From: JBHJGS01 sp050331575
Lineage (GTDB): Bacteria; Pseudomonadota; Alphaproteobacteria; Sphingomonadales; Rhodothalassiaceae
NCBI GenBank assembly: GCA_050331575.1
Contig: JBHJGS010000055.1
Span: 1-11,437, forward strand
Length of the DNA: 11,437 nucleotides
Direction: 5' to 3'
In this document: in pieces, positions 5,076 to 11,437 of the stretch
Layout of the letters: the number at the start of each line of letters is the position of its first letter
Position numbering within the stretch: position 1 is the stretch's first letter
The notes under the pieces: model-generated
What the model was told of the DNA's origin: nothing
Seen by the model: only the letters and a program-made list of their open reading frames with translations
Databases searched by the model: none
Made by a program: the position numbers and the translations under genes

Positions 5076-7132
5076 GACGCCGCTTCCCAGTGCGCCTGGC
5101 TCAACACCGGTAGCCGCAGCCGCATCGTGGTGCCCGAGCCGGGGCTGGAGATAACCTCCAGATCCCCCCCTTGCTCGCGGGCGAATTCCCGGCACTGGAA
5201 GGCGCCGACACCATAGCCGGTGGCCTTGGTGGTCCGAAACGGCTGAAACAGCGAGTCCCTGACGAATTCGAAACTCATTCCGGGGCCTTCGTCGGTAATG
5301 TCGAGGATGGCGTGACGGCCGGTCAATTCCAAGTGGACCTGGACGTTACCATCGGGTCCGTTGGCTTCACAAGCATTCGCCAGCAGGTGACCGAACACCA
5401 CGTCAAAGCGCTCTTCAGAGGCGCGGATCATCGCCGCGCGCGCAGGCTCTTCGGCATGAAAGCGGATGGTCTGATCCGCAGCCGGGCCACGGTCGCGCAG
5501 CGCCCGGGAAACCGCATCATGCAGGCAGAAGGTCTGCGGCAGTTCCGGCGTCATGTCACCGGCCTCAAATCGGGCCAGGCGTCCCAACAAGTGCTGCAGC
5601 CGGGTCACCGAGTGATTGATCGTGGATTGGATATCGTCACGAAACTCTGGCTTATCAAAGTGCCGGTCAAAATTGCGCACCATAACAGACAATTGCGAGA
5701 CGATATTCTTAATGTCGTGCGCCACGAACGCATATTGCCGATTGAACCGGGCAAATTGTTTATTCTCTTCCAAGGATTGCGCCGCCTTATTCTCAGCCAG
5801 AAAGCTGCTGCATTGCCGGGCGATCAGCATGAGCAGATCCTCGTCTTGCTGGTCGATCTCATGGGGCACCCGTGGATGCCGCAGAATGATCACGCCAATC
5901 ATATCCGCCCCATGCGGCAACGGGATCGCCAACCAAGCCGCTGGATCCGCCCCGAACGGGCTGGCGCGCAAGCGCTTCCCGCTCAGGCACGCCCAATCAT
6001 CCTTGACATCGCGAAACAGCTCCGGGTCGATCGCGCCGGGCCGCGCGCTGGGTATACGATAGTGCCAGGTCGCGGTCGGCTGCAGGCGGCCGCCCTCCAC
6101 CGTCCACAAGGCCCCGCCAGGCACTTCCAAAAGATCCGCACAGGCCCGGATGATGCGCGTTTCCAGCGGGCTGGCCTCGCCCTCTTCGCTTAAGGTATGC
6201 ATGAATTTGCGCCATTCCTCGGCATAGTCGTAGCGGCGGGCATAGACATGGCGGCCGACAAAGGCTTTCACCCGGGCCCGCGCGCTGCCGGAGGACAGCA
6301 AAAACCCGATCAACATCAGCGCCGCGATCAGCAGGCCTTCCTGGACCGGAACCGCGGTTCGCTCCGCGCCCGGGTCCAACAGGATCGCCAACACCGACAC
6401 CGTCACAAGATAGGCGCCGATGCCGATCAGGCTGATGGAATAAAGCGCCGCCTGGCGCGACACCACAACCTCGCCGCGCCAGAAACCGCGCCGCTGAATG
6501 CCGATGCCGATGAGCGGAACCGCCGCGGCCCACAAGACCGCGCCGAGATTGAAATAGGCCGAGGCGGGAATGCCCCAGGCCAGCGCCTGGGACAGCAGGA
6601 AAAGCGCGTAACCGAATGCCGCGGTCAGGGGAAAGCAGATGAATTTCAGTGCCCAGCGCTTGGATTCGCCAGCCGCATGAAACACCCCCACAGACAAGGA
6701 CAAGGCCAGAATGATCGCGAGCAAGTCGATGGTTAACGCCAAGCGGATGCCATCGGCCAGCGGCAGCACCAGGACAAACCCCAGCGCCAGTTTGGCGACC
6801 ACCAGCAGACCGCTGCCGATCATGCCGAACAGCGGCAGCCCGCGGCCGCGGTGGGGAAACATGCTGGCAAAAAAGATCGACCACGCCGCGGCACTGCATG
6901 TGGTCAGCAGCGAGGACAGGCCATGCCCGGCCGGTAGCAACGCCACGCTGGCCGACCACAGCGCCTGGGTCAGCGCGGCGAACGCAAACAGCCGAGCCTG
7001 CCAATTGCGCCAGCCCAGCACAACCAACAGCAGCGCCAACACCACAAACCCGACCGTCGCCAAGCCATGTGCGATCAGGTAGAGGATGTGCGGCTCGGCC
7101 GGCCCCAGTCTGGACAGTAGCAATGACACCAT
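5072..7132 (-). CDS. prsK: PrsK, membrane sensor histidine kinase of the PEP-CTERM system
   Basis: This 686-residue inner-membrane kinase pairs with PrsR. Residues 15-285 are a series of hydrophobic helices (about eight or nine), then a GAF-like domain at about 320-450, then the kinase core. The phosphorylation site is H472 in AHDIKN (471-476). ATP-binding boxes follow: N-box HLLANACEAN (582-591), G1 DEGPGM (614-619), G2 GYGVGAFQC (639-647) and a final GSGTTMRL (665-672). The AHDIKN variant of the H-box, the long membrane part and the GAF domain are the pattern of the PEP-CTERM kinase family. It heads the operon prsK-prsR-deacetylase. The ATG at 7132 has a GGGG stretch about 8 nt upstream and a candidate sigma-70 promoter at 7208-7236. 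The input signal is unknown; by context it may report on the envelope or on exopolysaccharide assembly. Nothing is missing from the catalytic core. Confidence 0.93.
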   Translation of the reverse strand: MVSLLLSRLGPAEPHILYLIAHGLATVGFVVLALLLVVLGWRNWQARLFAFAALTQALWSASVALLPAGHGLSSLLTTCSAAAWSIFFASMFPHRGRGLPLFGMIGSGLLVVAKLALGFVLVLPLADGIRLALTIDLLAIILALSLSVGVFHAAGESKRWALKFICFPLTAAFGYALFLLSQALAWGIPASAYFNLGAVLWAAAVPLIGIGIQRRGFWRGEVVVSRQAALYSISLIGIGAYLVTVSVLAILLDPGAERTAVPVQEGLLIAALMLIGFLLSSGSARARVKAFVGRHVYARRYDYAEEWRKFMHTLSEEGEASPLETRIIRACADLLEVPGGALWTVEGGRLQPTATWHYRIPSARPGAIDPELFRDVKDDWACLSGKRLRASPFGADPAAWLAIPLPHGADMIGVIILRHPRVPHEIDQQDEDLLMLIARQCSSFLAENKAAQSLEENKQFARFNRQYAFVAHDIKNIVSQLSVMVRNFDRHFDKPEFRDDIQSTINHSVTRLQHLLGRLARFEAGDMTPELPQTFCLHDAVSRALRDRGPAADQTIRFHAEEPARAAMIRASEERFDVVFGHLLANACEANGPDGNVQVHLELTGRHAILDITDEGPGMSFEFVRDSLFQPFRTTKATGYGVGAFQCREFAREQGGDLEVISSPGSGTTMRLRLPVLSQAHWEAAS

Positions 7133-7207
7133 GACAGCCCCAAACCCCGCGCCCGACCACCGCTGCGGCGCGCCGGTTCCCCTCGCATCCGCGGCGGGGC
7201 CTGAGCG

Positions 7208-7236
7208 GATATAAAATTAGCCTTGGGCGCGGTCAA
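7208..7236 (-). promoter_or_regulatory. Candidate sigma-70 promoter for prsK-prsR-deacetylase
   Basis: On the minus strand, TTGACC (7236-7231) and TATATC (7213-7208) are separated by exactly 17 nt, matching the -35 box at 5/6 and the -10 box at 4/6. Transcription would start near 7201, about 70 nt before the prsK ATG. The -35 box overlaps the possible sigma-54 element facing prsT. Confidence 0.45.
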
Positions 7237-7240
7237 TGCG
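7225..7240 (+). promoter_or_regulatory. Weak sigma-54-like element upstream of prsT
   Basis: GGCGCG-GTCA-ATGC has GG (7226-7227) and GC (7238-7239) at the required 10-nt separation, but it lacks the T before GG and departs at other consensus positions. It lies about 105 nt before the prsT start. It is much weaker than the two elements before the CTERM genes. Confidence 0.25.
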
Positions 7241-7344
7241 GGATGCTAGAGCAGCGCCAAGGAGTCTTGAGCCGGCCCACCCGCGGCCGGCCGGGTCTTG
7301 AGGGTCCGGCGCCGTGCCGGAGACGAGGAAAAAGGGGCTGCGTC

Positions 7345-10125
7345 ATGGAAACCACACATTGGGCGATGCGCGCGCGCGCGGCGGCGTTGGCGATGCTGAT
7401 CGCGGGGCTGGCCGCCTGTTCAGAAGGCGATCCGATCGAACAGGCCGACGCCTTTCTGGCCTCTGCGGAGAAGGCGATCGCCGAGGAACGCTATCAGGCT
7501 GGCCTGATTGAGGTGAAGAATGCGGTCCAGGCTGCGCCGGACTATGCCCCGGCCCGGCTGACCGCGGGGCGCCTGTATCTGCGCCTTTACGATATGCCGT
7601 CGGCGGAAAAGGAATTGCGCCGCGCTTTGGATCTGGGCGCTGAGCCTGCCGTGGTTTGGCCGCTGCTGCTCCGCGCGATGAACGAGCAGGACCAGTGGCA
7701 GGAGGTCGTCGAAGTGGCCGGCCGCCTGGACCCAGAACTGCGCAACACCCTGCCGATGCGCATTGTCGTTGGCCGCGCGCTGATTGAACTGGAGCGATTG
7801 GACGACGCTGAGGCCACCCTCGGCCCGGCACAGACCGCGACCAATTCCGAACTGCTGGCCGTGCACGCCCGCCTCGCCGCGTCGCGCCGGAATCTGGACG
7901 AATTCCGCGAGCTGGTGGCGCGGGCTGTGGACAGCACCTCCCCGGCCGCGGATGCCTATTTCTTCCAGGCGCAGCTGAACGTGGTGGACCAAGATCTCGC
8001 CGCCGCCAGGGAGGCGATGGAAAAGGCCTTGGAAGTGGAGCCCTTTTCACCGCGCATCAATGACACGCTGTCCGTGCTGCTGGTCTCGTTGGGCGAATTG
8101 GAGGCGGCCGAAGAGGTCATCGCGCGGGCCAGCCGGCGCGGCTCGATCAGCCTGACCATGGCGCACCTGCGCTCAGCCATCGCTCTGGCGCGGCAGGATT
8201 TTGAACAAGCCAAGACGCTGTCTGAGGAGATCCTGGCCAAGGCGCCGGGCTTTCAACCCACCTTGCTTGTCGCCGGCCTGTCCAACGCGGCTTTGAGCAA
8301 CGACCTGCTGGCGGTTGAGTATCTGGAGCGGGTGCGGCCCTGGTCAGAACGCATTGCCGCCCTGATCGGCCGCGCCTTGGGCCTGGCCTATGTGCGGCTG
8401 GAGGAACCAGCCAAGGCCTTGGAAGCGCTGGAGAAAATGCCCGCCGGTCAGGCCAATGCAGAGGCCCAGCGCCTGGCCATCACCGCGGCCTTGCGTGCCG
8501 GCGAAACGCAAAAGGCGCGGGAACGGCTGCGGGCTCTGGCAGAAGCCCAGCCAGAAGATCTACGGCTGAGTGCCGGCCTGGCCGCTGTGCAATTGGCGAC
8601 CGGCGAAATCGAGGGCGCGCGCGAAACCCTGGAGAAGGTCTCCAAGGCGGCAGACGACTTGTCTGTGCAGGACAAGGTGCGGCTGGGCCTGCTGCAGCTG
8701 CGGGCGGGCCAGGGCGATCAGGTGCTGGCAATCGCCGAGGAGATCAAGTCCGGCTCGGAAAACCCCGCCGCCGGCTTTGTGCTGGCGGGCTTGTTTTATG
8801 CTGGCCAGAACGAGCTGGAAAAGGCGGCGACGGAGTTCCAGGGCGCACTGGAGCAGGACCCGGACAATGGTTCAGCCGCCCTGGCCCTGGCGATCTTGCG
8901 TCAGCGGCAAGGCGATACCGCCGCGGCCGAAGCGGTGCTGAAACAGGGCCTGCAGAACAGTGACGATGAGCGCCAGCTGCTGACCCCCCTGATCCAGGTC
9001 ATGATCAACAATGATCGCCTGGACGATGCGGTGACCCTTTTGGAACAACGCATAGAAAGCGACGCCGACGCAGTCGAGGCGCGCTATGTTCTTGCTCGCG
9101 TCCGCATGGCGCAACAACGCCCGGAGGCGGCTGAGGCGTTAATGGCGCAGGCCTTAAGGAGCGCGCCGGATCGGGTCGACCTGGTCGAGCTCTATGCCAT
9201 GGCGTTGTGGGAACAGGAAAAGGTCAAGCCGGCCAAAGCCCAGTTTGAAAAGCTGGTGAACCTGGTGCCGGACAGTATCGAGGCGAAGATCCTGCTGGCG
9301 CGCGTGCAGTTGGTCGACGAATCCCTGCAGGCCGCGCTGGCCACGATCGACAGGGCCATTGCGCAAGAGCCCGACAATCTCGCGCCGCAACTGGTGCGTG
9401 CCGGCATTCTGGCGGACCAAAACGAATGGGCGCAGGCGCGCTTCCAGGTCGACCGCCTGTTAGAGCAAGCTCCAGAATCGCGCGAGGTTTTGCGCCTGGC
9501 TGCACGCGTGGCGTTCAGCCAGAACCGGTTTTCCGATGCTGAAGGCCATTTGCAAACGCTTCTGGATCTTGAGCCGGAAAGCCAAGCGCTGGTCGATCTG
9601 TCGCGTGTGAAGGCGCGGCGCGGCCAATTGCAGGAGGCGGAGACGTTGTTGAAGGGTTGGCTGAAAGACAATCCTGACGATAATTTCGTTCGACTCTATC
9701 TGTCCTCTCACTATCTGGAAAAGAGCGATTATGCCGCGGCCTGGGAGACCTTCCAGGCCATGCCGGAAGAGGCTCTGAGCAACGCCCTGGTGCTGAACAA
9801 TGCGGCATGGGCGGCCTTGCAGATTGACCGCCTGCCAGACGCCGAGCGGATGGCGCGCCGAGCGCTGCAACAACAGCCGGACAATCCTCAAATCATGGAC
9901 ACGCTGGGCATGGTTCGGCTGAAACAAGGCGATGTGAGCGAGGCGCGAGAGCTACTGCAAGCCGCTGCCGAGGCGACGTCCAATCCCGATATCCGCTTCC
10001 ATCTCGCCCAAGCTCTGGAGGCGGCCGGGCAAACCGACGAAGCCCGCCGGGTTTTGCGCGCCATTGTCGACCAACCCTTTGACCAGCAAGAGCAGGCGCG
10101 GCAATTGCTCCAGCGGTTGCGCTGA
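7345..10125 (+). CDS. prsT: PrsT, TPR-repeat outer-membrane lipoprotein of the PEP-CTERM system
   Basis: This is a 926-residue lipoprotein made almost entirely of tetratricopeptide repeats. The N-terminus is a type II signal peptide (basic MRARAA, hydrophobic AMLIAGLAA) with lipobox LAAC and acylated C25. Ser at +2 argues for the outer membrane. From about residue 30 to the end, 34-residue TPR helices repeat, for example AAPDYAPARLTAGRLYLRLY near the start and LLDLEPESQALVDLSRVKAR late. The C-terminal part LNNAAWAALQIDRLPDAERM and onward is the usual ending of this family. The length agrees with PEP-CTERM TPR lipoproteins (about 900 residues). The start at 7345 is chosen over an in-frame ATG at 7243 because it has AAAGGGG 7 nt upstream and places the lipobox normally; ATG at 7366 (M8) is an alternative. 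It is transcribed divergently from prsK. The role is probably a periplasmic-side scaffold for export or assembly of exopolysaccharide or sorted proteins. Confidence 0.92.
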   Translation: METTHWAMRARAAALAMLIAGLAACSEGDPIEQADAFLASAEKAIAEERYQAGLIEVKNAVQAAPDYAPARLTAGRLYLRLYDMPSAEKELRRALDLGAEPAVVWPLLLRAMNEQDQWQEVVEVAGRLDPELRNTLPMRIVVGRALIELERLDDAEATLGPAQTATNSELLAVHARLAASRRNLDEFRELVARAVDSTSPAADAYFFQAQLNVVDQDLAAAREAMEKALEVEPFSPRINDTLSVLLVSLGELEAAEEVIARASRRGSISLTMAHLRSAIALARQDFEQAKTLSEEILAKAPGFQPTLLVAGLSNAALSNDLLAVEYLERVRPWSERIAALIGRALGLAYVRLEEPAKALEALEKMPAGQANAEAQRLAITAALRAGETQKARERLRALAEAQPEDLRLSAGLAAVQLATGEIEGARETLEKVSKAADDLSVQDKVRLGLLQLRAGQGDQVLAIAEEIKSGSENPAAGFVLAGLFYAGQNELEKAATEFQGALEQDPDNGSAALALAILRQRQGDTAAAEAVLKQGLQNSDDERQLLTPLIQVMINNDRLDDAVTLLEQRIESDADAVEARYVLARVRMAQQRPEAAEALMAQALRSAPDRVDLVELYAMALWEQEKVKPAKAQFEKLVNLVPDSIEAKILLARVQLVDESLQAALATIDRAIAQEPDNLAPQLVRAGILADQNEWAQARFQVDRLLEQAPESREVLRLAARVAFSQNRFSDAEGHLQTLLDLEPESQALVDLSRVKARRGQLQEAETLLKGWLKDNPDDNFVRLYLSSHYLEKSDYAAAWETFQAMPEEALSNALVLNNAAWAALQIDRLPDAERMARRALQQQPDNPQIMDTLGMVRLKQGDVSEARELLQAAAEATSNPDIRFHLAQALEAAGQTDEARRVLRAIVDQPFDQQEQARQLLQRLR

Positions 10126-10144
10126 TCCGCAAGCCTCCTGCGCC

Positions 10145-10179
10145 GCCGACACCTCTGTCGGCAGCGCTGACAGCGCTGA
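10145..10179. repeat. Perfect hairpin plus 9-bp tandem repeat downstream of prsT
   Basis: GCCGACA (10145-10151) and TGTCGGC (10156-10162) are perfect reverse complements around CCTC. Directly after come two copies of CAGCGCTGA (10162-10170 and 10171-10179), each containing the palindrome AGCGCT. The position 20 nt after the prsT stop suggests a terminator, but no T-run follows. The stem contains the core of the 11-bp word found before both CTERM genes, so an operator is an alternative. Confidence 0.5.
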
Positions 10180-10318
10180 AGGGGCGGTTTGTCAGTGAAA
10201 TTTACAACTGATCTCCGCTCCTCGCGCTGCCCAAATCCCGCGATTTTCCGCTAACCCCCTATCATTAAAGCATTTTTTTCGTTTTGCTGCGCTTTTCGAT
10301 GCACGCCGAGGCGCCAGA

Positions 10319-10329
10319 CCCTGTCGGCT
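10319..10329 (-). promoter_or_regulatory. Shared 11-bp word AGCCGACAGGG, candidate PrsR half-site (copy 2)
   Basis: This is the reverse-oriented exact copy of the word at 1502-1512. It lies about 72 nt upstream of the -24 GG of the sigma-54 promoter, close to where an activator would normally bind. Identity across 11 bp between two short promoter regions is unlikely by chance, but its function is inferred. Confidence 0.3.
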
Positions 10330-10400
10330 TCGTTTACAGGCCCTGCCTCGAAAGCCCAGACCTCTTCCATAACCCATTGATATTTCAGCATTTCCGAAAC

Positions 10401-10416
10401 TGGCACGATGCCTGCT
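10401..10416 (+). promoter_or_regulatory. Sigma-54 (-24/-12) promoter of the second CTERM gene
   Basis: TGGCACG-ATGC-CTGCT carries the full TGGCACG block and the -12 TGC. GG (10402-10403) and GC (10414-10415) are 10 nt apart. It is followed by TTAG, as the first promoter is by TTTAG. Transcription would start near 10427, giving a leader of about 44 nt. Confidence 0.75.
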
Positions 10417-10470
10417 TAGCGGTTGGCGTGGCGTTCCTCGGGAGGGGCGCTCCGCTACACGAACGGAGAT

Positions 10471-11424
10471 ATGAAAATGTATCGCAACTTTCTTTTGACG
10501 GCAGCGTCGCTGGTCGCCCTTGGCGCCATGCCGGCCGTTGCCAGCCCGGGTCCGCTGCAGACCCTTATTGAAGCTGGGTCCATCACCCTGGAAGATGATT
10601 TAGGCCAGATCATCTTTACCGACGACGGCAGTGGCGGTTTCGAACGTCAGACCGGCTTCGTTGGTGCCGGTGACCTGATCGCGACGGTGATCACGGTTGA
10701 TGGCATCGTCGTCAACAGCGTCGACAACGACATTGATCCTCCGGGTCAATTCACCGGCTTGATTCTGACCGAAATCACCGCGATTGAGGACGACGGTACC
10801 ACCATCGTTCAGAATGCGGCCGGTGCCGCGGCGTTTGACGCCATTTTCGGCTTCTCCGCCACCGATTTCGCGGCGATTGGCTTGTCCGCCGCGCAGGCTG
10901 ATCAGACCACCGGCGTGTTCTTCGACGACGACCTGATTGACCTGGATATCTTCGCGGATGATTTCGCTCAGGCGGCCACCGACGCGACGACGCCGTTGGA
11001 CTCCTTCTCCTTCGCGATGGGCTTCGGCCTGGAGGCCGACGATGACAGCGACTTCTTCAACGGCAACTCGAATGTGGATGTGACAAACACCACGGTTGCG
11101 ACTTTGACAGGGTTCGACTTGGGTTCAAGCCCGCTGATCGGTGCGCAGTTCGGTCAGACTGTTCTGGCGCAGAGCATCGGCGGCGGCTTCATCGTGTCCG
11201 AAGGGCAAAACGGTCTGACACCGGACGGCTTGATCGACACCTTCGACTTGAACGGTTCGGCGGGGATCTTCGGCAACGGCATCGGGAACATCGCCGACGC
11301 CGATTTCGATTTCGGCGGCGACTTCGACATCTCCTTCACGGCCATTCCGGTTCCGGGCAGCTTGGCCCTGTTGGGCGCCAGCCTCATCGGCGCCGGCATC
11401 AGCCTGCGCCGCCGCAAGGCCTAA
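10471..11424 (+). CDS. PEP-CTERM-like (PVPG variant) secreted acidic protein
   Basis: This is a 317-residue secreted protein of unknown function. A Sec signal peptide covers 1-24 (MKMYRNFLL, a hydrophobic core, PAVA before Ser25). The mature part is strongly acidic, rich in Asp, Gly, Phe and Thr, and lacks Cys. The tail is an exosortase-type sorting signal with PVPG (293-296) in place of Pro-Glu-Pro, a hydrophobic segment LALLGASLIGAGISL, and RRRKA at the end. GGAG at 10464-10467 is only 3 nt from the ATG at 10471 but 9 nt from the in-frame ATG at 10477, so translation may really begin two codons later (MYRNFLL); both leave an intact signal peptide. It is preceded by a sigma-54 promoter, so control by PrsK/PrsR is likely. 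The acidic composition would suit a calcium-binding or matrix protein, but no named domain is visible. Confidence 0.85.
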   Translation: MKMYRNFLLTAASLVALGAMPAVASPGPLQTLIEAGSITLEDDLGQIIFTDDGSGGFERQTGFVGAGDLIATVITVDGIVVNSVDNDIDPPGQFTGLILTEITAIEDDGTTIVQNAAGAAAFDAIFGFSATDFAAIGLSAAQADQTTGVFFDDDLIDLDIFADDFAQAATDATTPLDSFSFAMGFGLEADDDSDFFNGNSNVDVTNTTVATLTGFDLGSSPLIGAQFGQTVLAQSIGGGFIVSEGQNGLTPDGLIDTFDLNGSAGIFGNGIGNIADADFDFGGDFDISFTAIPVPGSLALLGASLIGAGISLRRRKA

Positions 11425-11437
11425 GCACGGCAGGCGC

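Larger units (their letters stand above)
10126..10470. other. Intergenic region between prsT and the second CTERM gene
   Basis: This 345-nt region has no supported gene. It holds a perfect hairpin and a 9-bp tandem repeat (10145-10179), an AT-rich patch with a run of seven T (around 10271-10279), the inverse copy of the 11-bp word (10319-10329), the sigma-54 promoter (10401-10416) and the leader of the gene at 10471. A short open frame on the minus strand (10377-10192) lacks any coding character. Confidence 0.6.

Noticed and set aside
5171..6193. A 340-codon plus-strand open frame opposite prsK
   Set aside because: PrsK is unambiguous on the minus strand, with all kinase motifs; the plus frame has no recognisable motif.
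7243..7344. Upstream start for prsT giving 34 extra residues
   Set aside because: The extension is Arg/Gly/Pro-rich and would bury the lipoprotein signal peptide; the ATG at 7345 has a better ribosome binding site.

Overview
The window reads as high-GC Gram-negative DNA, most likely from a proteobacterium and perhaps an alphaproteobacterium. This rests on the high GC with strong GC3 in the main genes, an outer-membrane lipoprotein, a VPLPA-type sorting tail and an IS5-type transposase; no marker gene fixes the taxon. Its core is the regulatory part of a PEP-CTERM/exosortase protein-sorting system: the histidine kinase PrsK, the sigma-54 activator PrsR and the TPR lipoprotein PrsT. Two short secreted proteins with C-terminal sorting tails lie on either side of it. 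No exosortase is in the window.

Layout. 1-84: N-terminus of an IS5-type transposase on the minus strand, running off the left edge. About 278-1092: an AT-rich, decayed toxin/immunity cassette on the minus strand. It holds a TNT-type (NAD glycohydrolase) toxin tail with an amber codon where the family has Trp, followed 9 nt later by a small immunity-like gene split by a frameshift in an A7 tract. About 1093-1520: no convincing gene. 1578-2285: VPLPA-CTERM protein behind a near-consensus sigma-54 promoter. 2437-2706: possible small membrane protein carrying a 15-bp tandem repeat. 7132 to 2723 (minus strand): prsK-prsR-polysaccharide deacetylase, tightly packed as an operon. 7345-10125: divergent prsT. 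10126-10470: intergenic region with a perfect hairpin and a second sigma-54 promoter. 10471-11424: second PEP-CTERM-like protein (PVPG variant).

How it fits together. PrsK should sense a signal through its membrane and GAF regions and phosphorylate PrsR at Asp54. PrsR carries the GAFTGA loop that engages sigma-54. Both flanking CTERM genes have -24/-12 elements of the form TGGCACG-N4-xTGCTT, so a simple reading is that PrsR activates them. Their products would cross the inner membrane by Sec and be handled by an exosortase encoded elsewhere. PrsT and the deacetylase fit the usual link between this system and exopolysaccharide. The two promoter regions also share an 11-bp word (AGCCGACAGGG) that could be part of an activator site. 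The left-hand toxin cassette looks like unrelated mobile or accessory DNA.
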